Source of the DNA: Bacteroidota bacterium
GTDB lineage: Bacteria; Bacteroidota; Ignavibacteria; Ignavibacteriales; Ignavibacteriaceae
DNA length: 6,911 bases
Direction of reading: 5' to 3'
NCBI GenBank assembly: GCA_021790055.1
Contig: JAJYIL010000157.1
Coordinates: forward strand, 1 to 6,911
Of this stretch, positions 1 to 6,480 are shown piece by piece; position 1 is the stretch's first letter, and each line of letters opens with the position of its first letter. The translations under genes were made by a program, and so were the position numbers. Below the pieces are notes generated by a model, which was not told where the DNA came from, ran no database searches, and worked only from the letters and a program-made list of their open reading frames with translations.

Positions 1-1279
1 CTACAGCAAAACAATTCTAATCGGAGCTTTGACTATGGCTGTCGGGTATGCTCTAATGGCGGTTCCCACTCATTCACCGGCATTTCTTTATTTTGCTTTG
101 GTTGTGGTTGTTATTGGGAACGGATTGTTCAAAGCAAACATTTCAGTACTGGTTGGTAACTTATATTCGCATGTCAACGGTTCATTAAAAGATGCGGCTT
201 ACAATATTTTTTATATGGGAATTAACATCGGTGCTTTCTTTGCACCTTACGGCGCCGATGCTATTAAAAATTTCTTTATGAATAACTTTCATACGACGCT
301 TGCAGAAGGATACAATGCTGCATTCGGATTAGCCTCTATCGGAATGCTTTTATCGATTGTTATCTTCACTTCCTTTCGAAAGTATTATAAAGATGCCGAC
401 TACCGTTCCAAAGACAAAGTGAATGAAAGCCGCGACATTGTACTCACCAAGCAGCAGGAAAGAGACAGAATATTTGCTCTGATTACAATTTTTATTATTG
501 TAATATTTTTCTGGATGGTTTTCTATCAGAACGGATTTACTCTTTCTCTATTCGCAAAGAATTATACACAGTTGCTTGTAGCTCCTGTAACATTTTTATT
601 CTTCGACCCCGTTTCACTTTTCTCAATTATTGCTTTCATACTTGGCTTAGCAGGACTTATAAACAAAAACACAAGCAAGAAGACAAAGCTTTTTAGCTCA
701 GTTGTTGTAATTGTTGCTGTTATTATAGTTGTAATTAAATTGAATACATTACCGGCAACAAATGTAATTGCACCGGAACTGTTTCAAATCTTCGATCCGA
801 TGTTTATAGTTTTCTTAACTCCGGTGCTGGTTGGAATGTTTGCATGGCTTAACAAAAGAAAGAAAGAACCCTCTACACCGGGTAAAATTGGTTTAGCTAT
901 GGTTGTCACAGCATTTGCAAGTTTGGTAATGATATTAGCTTCCTACGGAGTGCCGAAGATTTCGAGTTCATCAAGTCAGGTTCTCGTTACTCCCTATTGG
1001 CTTATATCAACTTATTTTGTAATTACCATTGCCGAGCTTTTCTTAAGCCCGATGGGATTGTCTTATGTTTCCAAAGTTGCACCGCCAAGGATGAAAGGCT
1101 TGATGATGGGTGGATGGTTCGTTGCGACAGCAGCAGGCAGTTATCTTTCCGGTTATATCGGCAGGTTTTATCAGAACTGGCATATCTGGCAGTTCTTTTT
1201 ATTTCTAATGATTTGTTCTCTATTCGCGGGTGTACTTGTTTTACTTGTCCTCAAGAAACTCAAAAGAGTCTCGGAATAG
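1..1279 (+). CDS. POT/PTR2-family proton-coupled oligopeptide transporter, 5' end outside window
   Basis: Inner-membrane major facilitator of the POT (PTR2) family, which imports di- and tripeptides with protons. The reading frame is open from base 2, so the true start lies upstream; about 425 residues are present, and TM1, TM2 and the N-terminal ExxER motif are missing. The first visible residues (YSKTILIGAL) are the usual start of TM3. Family marks seen: GNGLFKANIS and FYMGINIGAF (PTR2 signature region, about bases 118-240), the TM7 region ending FYQNGFTLSLFA (about 470-550), and AELFLSPMGLSYVSKVAP in TM10 (about 1031-1085) with its conserved Glu at 1034-1036, followed by KGLMMGGWF. Two features are odd: the TM7 Glu expected in FEQ is Tyr (524-526), and two extra hydrophobic segments lie between TM7 and TM8 (about 590-750). 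It ends in TAG 13 bases before the next gene, so an operon is likely. Family is certain; substrate is not. Confidence 0.93.
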   Translation, partial: YSKTILIGALTMAVGYALMAVPTHSPAFLYFALVVVVIGNGLFKANISVLVGNLYSHVNGSLKDAAYNIFYMGINIGAFFAPYGADAIKNFFMNNFHTTLAEGYNAAFGLASIGMLLSIVIFTSFRKYYKDADYRSKDKVNESRDIVLTKQQERDRIFALITIFIIVIFFWMVFYQNGFTLSLFAKNYTQLLVAPVTFLFFDPVSLFSIIAFILGLAGLINKNTSKKTKLFSSVVVIVAVIIVVIKLNTLPATNVIAPELFQIFDPMFIVFLTPVLVGMFAWLNKRKKEPSTPGKIGLAMVVTAFASLVMILASYGVPKISSSSSQVLVTPYWLISTYFVITIAELFLSPMGLSYVSKVAPPRMKGLMMGGWFVATAAGSYLSGYIGRFYQNWHIWQFFLFLMICSLFAGVLVLLVLKKLKRVSE

Positions 1280-1292
1280 ATAACTAAAAACG

Positions 1293-2927
1293 ATGTTTAA
1301 GAATTATTTTTTTCTAAACAGATTAATTGTTGAAGCTAACAAGGCTCTCCAGCATTCAAAAATAACTTCAATATTCTCGCAAGAAAAAGATAAGCTGATA
1401 ATTGAGACTGAAAGGAATCATGTCAATCGATTCATTGAGGCTTCTGTAAATCCCGGATTTCCTTACTTGGTTATTAAAGATGCATTCAATCGCGCTAAAA
1501 AGAATACGATAAAAATCTTCGAAACTATTTTACCTGCTGTTATTTTCGAACTCCGGATCGCCGTCTCGGACCGCGTAATAAAGATTTGCCTGGATAAAGG
1601 AGATATATATTTCATTATCCGTGGCAAGTACACAAACTTAATTTTACTTGATAAGTCCGAGAGTATTGATTTCTTTAAGAATATGCCGAAAGATTTTTCG
1701 GAAGATTCTTTTAAGGAAGAAATTAACCATACAGACTTTATTTCAAACTTCAATCGATTGGAGCTCCATTTACCACCGGATAAAGTTAACTTTGAAAATT
1801 TGCAAGCGAAGTACCCCTTTCTCGGCAAAGAAATTCTGAATGAAGCAAAAGTTAGACCGAATGAGAAAGAATCCGGGAATATTATCCCGTCAATAAGAAA
1901 AATCATTAAAGAAGTTGAAACAGAAAAACCGGTTGTAATCTCTGACTGGAAGTCCAGCCAGCTGATTCTGTCGTTTACTTCATTTCATACTATTCAAGGG
2001 GACAAAAGCGAAATCTTTGAAGATGTTGTTTCTGCATTAAATTACTTTATCGGGAAACGATATTATCTTGAGGATGCTTTTGAGAGAAGGAAAAATATTC
2101 AGAAGTATCTTGATAGAGAGCTCGGCAAGCTATCCAATAAGCTAAATAACTTGAAAGCTTTAATCGAAAGAGGAACCCGGTCGGATGAATATCAAAAGCT
2201 TGGAAATCTTCTATTGATAAATATGAAAGAAATAAGAACCGGGTTAAAAGAAGTTGAAGTCCCGGATATTTATTCTGATAATCAGCTTGTAAAGATAAAG
2301 CTCGATCCTTCCCTTTCTGCCAGGAAAAATGTTGACAGATATTTTGATAAGGCAAAAGATGATAAGATTAAATTTGAAAAAGCAAAAGAACTTTTTAAGA
2401 ACGTTGAAGCTCAGTTTAAGAAGCTGAAATCAATTGAGGAAAAATTTGTATCAGCAAATCAGATAGGAAATTACTTGGATATCATGAAAGAATTAAAAAT
2501 TAAAGAGCATATTCAAATTTCAAAGCCCGATGATCTGCAGACAAAGTTTAAGCATTACATTATTGAAGGCAAATATAATTTATTTGTCGGCAAAGACAGT
2601 AAAAACAACGACATGTTAACAACGAAGTTTGCAAAGCAGAATGATTACTGGTTTCATGCCAGAGGTGTTTCCGGCTCCCATGCAGTTTTACGTGTTGAAA
2701 ACAATAAGGAGGCTGTTCCAAAAAATATTTTGAAAAAGGCAGCGGCAATTTCAGCCTACCATAGCAAGGCGAAAACAAGCAGTCTTGCACCGGTCTCTTA
2801 TACATTCAAGAAATATGTTGTTAAGAAAAAAGGAATGGAACCGGGTAAAGTAGCAATGCTTAAAGAAGATGTTCTGCTTGTTAAGCCGGAAATCCCTGCC
2901 GGGTGTGAATTTGTTAGCTTTGATTAA
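1293..2927 (+). CDS. rqcH: NFACT-family ribosome quality control protein, RqcH/Rqc2-like
   Basis: 544 residues, near the 570 of B. subtilis RqcH. Members of this family bind stalled large ribosomal subunits carrying peptidyl-tRNA, and the bacterial proteins recruit tRNA-Ala to add alanine tails that mark the chain for degradation; older annotations call them fibronectin-binding protein FbpA. Seen here: an NFACT-N domain (about residues 4-160) with Asp93-Arg94 in SDRVIKI, matching the DR pair needed for tRNA binding in RqcH; a short helix-hairpin-helix-like stretch (about 168-190, FLGKEILNEAK); a long charged coiled-coil middle (about 262-400) holding the family motifs YQKLGNLL and DPSLSARKNVDRYF; and a C-terminal NFACT-R/DUF814 domain (about 417-535) with DYWFHARGVSGSHAVLR and AAAISAYHSKA. 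The ATG lacks a Shine-Dalgarno sequence but gives the family's usual N-terminus. It probably shares a transcript with the transporter upstream. Alanine tailing in this organism is inferred. Confidence 0.92.
   Translation: MFKNYFFLNRLIVEANKALQHSKITSIFSQEKDKLIIETERNHVNRFIEASVNPGFPYLVIKDAFNRAKKNTIKIFETILPAVIFELRIAVSDRVIKICLDKGDIYFIIRGKYTNLILLDKSESIDFFKNMPKDFSEDSFKEEINHTDFISNFNRLELHLPPDKVNFENLQAKYPFLGKEILNEAKVRPNEKESGNIIPSIRKIIKEVETEKPVVISDWKSSQLILSFTSFHTIQGDKSEIFEDVVSALNYFIGKRYYLEDAFERRKNIQKYLDRELGKLSNKLNNLKALIERGTRSDEYQKLGNLLLINMKEIRTGLKEVEVPDIYSDNQLVKIKLDPSLSARKNVDRYFDKAKDDKIKFEKAKELFKNVEAQFKKLKSIEEKFVSANQIGNYLDIMKELKIKEHIQISKPDDLQTKFKHYIIEGKYNLFVGKDSKNNDMLTTKFAKQNDYWFHARGVSGSHAVLRVENNKEAVPKNILKKAAAISAYHSKAKTSSLAPVSYTFKKYVVKKKGMEPGKVAMLKEDVLLVKPEIPAGCEFVSFD
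2924..2927. other. Overlapping convergent stop codons within TTAA
   Basis: The plus-strand rqcH-like gene stops with TAA at 2925-2927 and the minus-strand dapL gene stops with TAA read from 2926-2924. Both stops lie in the palindrome TTAA. No GC-rich hairpin with a T-run is visible on either side, so transcripts from both directions must end inside the opposing coding region. Confidence 0.95.
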
Positions 2928-4030
2928 AACTGATTTAATAATTCCATAAAAGCGGACTGCCCAATTGCAATAGCTTCGTCTCCAGGTAAAAATTTTGGAT
3001 TATGCAATCCGTGTTTCTCCCCTTTTGAAGTGCCCAGCCAGAACATGAATGAAGGATACTTGTGTGAAATAAATCCGAAGTCTTCTCCGGTCATTTTATA
3101 CCCGCAGTCTATAAACTTAAACTTCTTAGACAAAGCAGGAACAACTTTTTCATATAGCTTTGGATTGACAATCACTTCAGGATAATTAGAGCCTTTACCA
3201 ATTTTTATTTTTACACCGGTTGTCTTTTCTATTCCATATAGAATATTGACCAAAGAGTTATAAAAATCGGATACTTTTTTCCCGCTTAACCCACGGATTG
3301 TACCTTCAAGTCTTGCATGACCGGGAATAATGTTTCTTACTTCACCGGATAGAATTTTTCCCGCGCCGAAGACTATCGGTTGGGAAATATCCTTGGGAAG
3401 TTTGTCAACATAATCCAGAAATAATCTCAACGCATTAAATGCATTCTTTCCTTCTGCAGGAAAAGCTACGTGAGCACTTATACCGTGGAAATCAATATTT
3501 ACTTCAAGCGATGAAGCAAACAATACTCCTTTAGTGCTTGCGATTATACCTTCGGGATATTCATCGGTTACATGGAGTGCAAAGGCGCTTGCAATATTAA
3601 ACTTGCTGAATATTTTTGTCCCATAAAATTCCATCGCTCCGCCCCCGCTTTCCTCCGCAGGCTGAAACAGGAACAAAATATTCTTATCGATCTCTTTTTC
3701 CAAGACTTTTCTAAGTAAACTAAAGAGAATCGAAGTGTGAACGTCATGCCCGCAGGCGTGCATAAATTCATTTTTGGATTTGAACTGGACATTATTTTCT
3801 TCTTTAATCGGGAGGGCATCGATGTCCGCTCTAAATAAAATGTATTTGCCGGTGTTAACTGTATATTCTACCAGCAATCCTGTTTTATAAGGAGTGTGAA
3901 TTTTTAATGCGGAAGAGTTTGTAAGACTTTTAATACTGTTTATTAAAATCTTTGTGGTTTCAAACTCATGGAATGACAGTTCCGGATTTTGATGCAGCTT
4001 ATGTCTTAACTCTACCGGGCTTAATTTCAT
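2924..4030 (-). CDS. dapL: N-acetyl-diaminopimelate deacetylase (M20 metallopeptidase family)
   Basis: Cytoplasmic M20-family amidohydrolase of 368 residues (B. subtilis DapL/YkuR is 374), expected to release acetate from N-acetyl-LL-diaminopimelate to give LL-DAP in the acetylase branch of lysine synthesis. Family motifs in order: RHKLHQNPELSFHEFET (9-25), RADIDALPI (68-76), metal-binding HACGHDVHTS (91-100; Cys93, His95), QPAEE (123-127; catalytic and metal Glu126-Glu127), ALHV (His153), ISAHVAFP in the dimerisation domain (184-191), NIIPGHARLEGTIR (233-246), MTGEDFGF (313-320), FMFWLG (328-333) and HGLHNPKF (340-347). The MTGEDFG, FMFWLG and HGLH stretches match the DapL subgroup better than generic hippurate or IAA-amino-acid hydrolases. 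The start lies 10 bases after the AK2 stop with no Shine-Dalgarno sequence. Last gene of an operon with dapH, which supports the role. The symbol dapL is also used for an unrelated LL-DAP aminotransferase. A general N-acyl amino acid hydrolase remains possible. Confidence 0.88.
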   Translation of the reverse strand: MKLSPVELRHKLHQNPELSFHEFETTKILINSIKSLTNSSALKIHTPYKTGLLVEYTVNTGKYILFRADIDALPIKEENNVQFKSKNEFMHACGHDVHTSILFSLLRKVLEKEIDKNILFLFQPAEESGGGAMEFYGTKIFSKFNIASAFALHVTDEYPEGIIASTKGVLFASSLEVNIDFHGISAHVAFPAEGKNAFNALRLFLDYVDKLPKDISQPIVFGAGKILSGEVRNIIPGHARLEGTIRGLSGKKVSDFYNSLVNILYGIEKTTGVKIKIGKGSNYPEVIVNPKLYEKVVPALSKKFKFIDCGYKMTGEDFGFISHKYPSFMFWLGTSKGEKHGLHNPKFLPGDEAIAIGQSAFMELLNQF

Positions 4031-4040
4031 GACTTAAAAT

Positions 4041-5231
4041 TTAAAGTTCGAATGTTTTGACCAATGCCCTAACGGCTTTGTCTTTGTACTTCTCTTCAAC
4101 CAGGCATGAGATTTTAATCTCCGATGTAGTTACAAGCTTTATCGGAACGTTCTCAAGCGATTTAAAAAACTTTGATGCAACACCGCTGCTGGATTTCATC
4201 CCAATTCCCACAATTGAAATCTTAGAGAAGCCCGAATGGTAGTGAACATCCTGACTTTTCATATCTTTAAGAATTTGCGACAGAGCTTTCTCGACATGCG
4301 CCTTTTTCTCTTCGACAATTGTGAAAGAAATATTTAATCCTTCGTTGCTGATTACAGAAATCATATCAATGTTTAAACCTTCCTTAGCTACCCTGTTAAA
4401 TATCTTCTGAACGAGATTATAATCCAGCGGAAGATTAGATAAAGTAATTTGAGTCTGATTATCCATTACACTTAACCCGGTTACGACGGGCTCTTCAATA
4501 TTCTTTTTCATTACGTAGCTTCCCTCCTCATCGGAAAATGTTGAACCGCAGTAAATTGTTATTCCAAATTTCTTAGCTATTTCCACAGACCTGCTATGCA
4601 GCACTTTGGCACCGAGACTGGACATCTCGAGCATTTCATCGTAAGTAATTTTCTTTATTTTTTTTGCCGCCGGATGAATCCGCGGATCCGTTGTATAAAT
4701 GCCTGCAACATCACTATATATTTCGCACTTCGCATTAAGAGCTGCGGCAAGAGCAACTGCCGAAGTATCCGAACCGCCTCTGCCAAGCGTTGTAATTTCG
4801 CCTTCTTCAGTTATTCCCTGGAAGCCGGTAATTATAACAGCATCATTTTCTTCAATCAGCTTCTTAATTTTTTTTGTCTTAAGATTTTTTATCCTAGCCT
4901 GTGTAAAATCTCCCGTTGTCATTATTTCTGCCTGGAAGGCATTCAAAGATTTGCTCTTTATGCCGATATCATTCAATGCCATCGCTAATAGAGAAGCAGA
5001 TACCTGCTCGCCGGTTGTTAACAGCATATCAAGCTCTCGCGGTATTATATTCTTTGCCACTTCTTTAGAAAGCTTTATTAAGTTGTCTGTTGTCTTTCCC
5101 ATTGCGGAAACAACAACAACCAGCTTTACTTTCTCTTTAATTTTATTCGATATTTTTTTAGCTACGCCCTTTATTTTATCGGCATCGGCTACTGAGCTCC
5201 CACCGTATTTTTGTACGATTATTTTCATCAT
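4041..5231 (-). CDS. lysC: Aspartokinase, copy 2 (AK2), with canonical tandem ACT domains
   Basis: Monofunctional aspartate kinase of 396 residues, ATP + L-aspartate to 4-phospho-L-aspartate, the first step towards DAP, lysine, threonine and methionine. The amino-acid-kinase domain (about 1-240) shows KYGGSSV (8-14), SAMGKTTD (42-49), TTGEQ (72-76), TLGRGGSD (148-155), SDVAGIYTTDPR (173-184) and LGAKVLHSRSVE (206-217). Two ACT domains follow (about 262-325 and 336-396) with the usual GLNIDMIS and VTTSEIKIS motifs, so feedback control by lysine and/or threonine is expected but the effector cannot be read. One catalytic-domain loop, normally SLTGxQAGI, reads SLNAFQAEI (95-103). Start: ATG at 5231; the next codon is also ATG and would give the more standard MKIIVQKYGG. 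No Shine-Dalgarno sequence. It follows AK1 by 47 bases containing a candidate promoter, and it carries a possible internal start at Met241. Confidence 0.95.
   Translation of the reverse strand: MMKIIVQKYGGSSVADADKIKGVAKKISNKIKEKVKLVVVVSAMGKTTDNLIKLSKEVAKNIIPRELDMLLTTGEQVSASLLAMALNDIGIKSKSLNAFQAEIMTTGDFTQARIKNLKTKKIKKLIEENDAVIITGFQGITEEGEITTLGRGGSDTSAVALAAALNAKCEIYSDVAGIYTTDPRIHPAAKKIKKITYDEMLEMSSLGAKVLHSRSVEIAKKFGITIYCGSTFSDEEGSYVMKKNIEEPVVTGLSVMDNQTQITLSNLPLDYNLVQKIFNRVAKEGLNIDMISVISNEGLNISFTIVEEKKAHVEKALSQILKDMKSQDVHYHSGFSKISIVGIGMKSSSGVASKFFKSLENVPIKLVTTSEIKISCLVEEKYKDKAVRALVKTFEL
4509..4528 (-). promoter_or_regulatory. Possible internal ribosome binding site and ATG for a free ACT-ACT subunit
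   Basis: Inside the AK2 gene, AGGAGGG (4528-4522) lies 10 bases before an in-frame ATG at 4511-4509, codon 241. Initiation there would give a 156-residue protein made only of the two ACT domains, close to where B. subtilis lysC starts its beta subunit (Met246). Against it: the spacing is somewhat long, the bases also encode Glu-Glu-Gly, and Bacteroidota-type ribosomes make little use of Shine-Dalgarno sequences. Confidence 0.3.
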
Positions 5232-5259
5232 GTAATTGATTTGCTATAAGTTCTAAATT

Positions 5260-5272
5260 TTTGCACTGCAAA
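5260..5272. repeat. 13-base perfect palindrome TTTGCA-C-TGCAAA over the candidate promoter
   Basis: TTTGCA and TGCAAA flank a single central base in the AK1-AK2 gap. The palindrome overlaps the last four bases of the candidate -7 element and runs over the predicted transcription start, a position suited to a repressor operator. It could equally arise because TTTGCA is a common continuation of Bacteroidota -7 elements and a short inverted copy happens to follow. Confidence 0.4.
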
Positions 5273-5301
5273 GATAAGCTAAACTTTTTCTTCTATCCAA
5301 T
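5269..5301 (-). promoter_or_regulatory. Candidate Bacteroidota-type promoter for AK2 and dapL
   Basis: Read on the minus strand, TATCTTTG (5276-5269) fits the Bacteroidota -7 consensus TAnnTTTG exactly. ATTG (5301-5298), three of four matches to the -33 TTTG, lies 21 bases upstream, within the usual spacing. The -33 box and spacer lie in the last codons of AK1. Transcription would start near 5263, leaving a leader of about 30 bases before the AK2 ATG. No lysine riboswitch would fit in this space. Confidence 0.55.
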
Positions 5302-6478
5302 GCTTATGACATAGTTGAACTGCTTCTTTAACGCAGCTTTTATCCATTAAGAAGGAAATCCGGAATGAAGTGGTAGCTATCCCGGCAATTTGGATCCGGT
5401 TGGATTCGAGAAGTGAAATTGATTCGATTAGAATGCTGTTGTCTTTATTTATACCGTCGCCGATGAGTGAGACAGTTCCGAAGCCTTGTTCGATATTTAT
5501 TTCATCACTAAACCGCCCGGTCATTTCATCTTTAATTTTATCCCAGTTAAAAATGTTTCTTACGGAAACTAAAAATGATAACTTATTCCGGTCTCCTTTC
5601 TTTGCATAATTCAATTCTTTTAGTTGAACCTGTTTTTCTTCAAAAAACTTTAATAATGAATTCGTCTCTGCATTATCACCATGGAGGACAATTCTTGAAA
5701 TCTCGTTTTCATAAACTATTGACTTTACGCCTCTGGAGATTCCCTCGGGAATTTTTCTAACTATCGTTTCTCTGCCCGGCTGGAAGGTACTGCGGGCATA
5801 AATTGCAATTTGTTTTTCCTTTGCAAATTGAACCGCCTGCGCATTTAATACTTTAGCGCCGGCTTCGCTCATTTCCTGCATCTGTTCATAAGAGATTTCC
5901 GGAATATGCTTGGCTTCTTTAACTATTGACGGGTCAGTAGAGTACACACCATCAACATCCGAATAAATCTCGCAGCGCTCGGCGTTCAACGCTGCCGCAA
6001 GCGCAACTGCAGTAGTATCCGAGCCGCCTCTTCCCAAAGTTGTAATGTCTCTTTTATAACTTACGCCCTGATATCCGCCGACAACAACCACCTTCCCCTT
6101 TTCAAGTTCATCAAGGACACGGAAAGGCCTTACTTCAATTACACGGGCATCGTTGTGTCTGTCGTTTGTTATTATTCCTGCTTGAGAACCTGTAAGTGAG
6201 ACTGCTTCAACGCCGAAGTTGTTGAGCGCCATGCAAAGTAAAGACATTGTAATTCTTTCACCGGTACTAAGCAGCATATCCATCTCGCGCTTCGGCGGTT
6301 CGTTAGATATTTGCTTTGATAATTCTATAAGTGAGTCTGTTGTCTTCCCCATTGCAGAAACAACAACTGCAATATCAATTCCTTCATGTTTTACTTTAGA
6401 AATAAGCTCGGCAATTTTTTTAATCTTACCTGAATCTGCAACACTGCTTCCGCCATATTTCTGAACTATAATTGACAT
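5279..6478 (-). CDS. lysC: Aspartokinase, copy 1 (AK1), with diverged ACT domains
   Basis: Second monofunctional aspartate kinase, 399 residues, a tandem paralogue of AK2. The kinase domain (about 1-245) has KYGGSSV (7-13), SAMGKTTD (41-48), STGER (71-75), SLTGSQAGI (94-102), TLGRGGSD (147-154) and SDVDGVYSTDPS (173-184). Residues matching the aspartate site of E. coli AKIII are kept: Lys7, Glu74, Arg150 and Ser153. The nucleotide-contacting Arg of TDPR is Ser184, and LHPRxVE is replaced by LNAQAVQ (211-217). The C-terminal 150 residues still look like two ACT domains (about 255-320 and 333-396) but lack the N-x-D effector motif and the PGV motif; TSEIKIS is replaced by TTSFRIS. It is therefore probably active with altered or lost feedback control, or it may serve as a partner subunit of AK2. 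The ATG overlaps the dapH stop (TAATG), which suggests translational coupling; no Shine-Dalgarno sequence is present. Ends in TAG. Confidence 0.92.
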   Translation of the reverse strand: MSIIVQKYGGSSVADSGKIKKIAELISKVKHEGIDIAVVVSAMGKTTDSLIELSKQISNEPPKREMDMLLSTGERITMSLLCMALNNFGVEAVSLTGSQAGIITNDRHNDARVIEVRPFRVLDELEKGKVVVVGGYQGVSYKRDITTLGRGGSDTTAVALAAALNAERCEIYSDVDGVYSTDPSIVKEAKHIPEISYEQMQEMSEAGAKVLNAQAVQFAKEKQIAIYARSTFQPGRETIVRKIPEGISRGVKSIVYENEISRIVLHGDNAETNSLLKFFEEKQVQLKELNYAKKGDRNKLSFLVSVRNIFNWDKIKDEMTGRFSDEINIEQGFGTVSLIGDGINKDNSILIESISLLESNRIQIAGIATTSFRISFLMDKSCVKEAVQLCHKHWIEEKV

Positions 6479-6480
6479 TA
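6476..6480 (-). other. TAATG stop-start overlap joining dapH and AK1
   Basis: On the minus strand the dapH stop TAA (6480-6478) shares its last A with the AK1 start ATG (6478-6476). Nothing resembling a Shine-Dalgarno sequence lies in the preceding 20 bases, so AK1 translation probably depends on ribosomes finishing dapH. Confidence 0.9.

Noticed and set aside
29..31. TTG at 29 as the start of the transporter
   Set aside because: The frame is open to base 2 and the residues before it match the start of TM3 in the POT family; two helices and their motifs would otherwise be missing.
997..1287. 96-codon open frame overlapping the end of the transporter gene
   Set aside because: Out-of-frame shadow of the conserved TM10-TM12 region; the transporter frame holds the family motifs and continues to its own stop.
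1463..1906. 147-codon minus-strand open frame antisense to the rqcH-like gene
   Set aside because: Overlaps the conserved NFACT-N coding region and shows no domain or supporting upstream signal.
2888..2906. Possible terminator hairpin formed by two CCGG copies near the end of the rqcH-like gene
   Set aside because: The stem is only four base pairs with a loop of about nine bases and has no following T-run.
4596..4988. 130-codon plus-strand open frame in another frame over AK2
   Set aside because: Low-complexity, Cys- and Phe-rich translation with no recognisable domain, lying entirely within a well-supported gene on the other strand.
4699..5235. 178-codon open frame antisense to AK2, with hydrophobic stretches
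   Set aside because: It mirrors the conserved kinase coding strand. A similar antisense frame at 6219-6464 over AK1 shares residues such as VVFPIAETTT only because both oppose the same conserved motif. No family resemblance and no start signals.
5232..5278. Lysine riboswitch or attenuator in the gap before AK2
   Set aside because: The gap is 47 bases, far below the roughly 170 needed for an L-box, and shows no leader peptide or alternative hairpins beyond the short palindrome.
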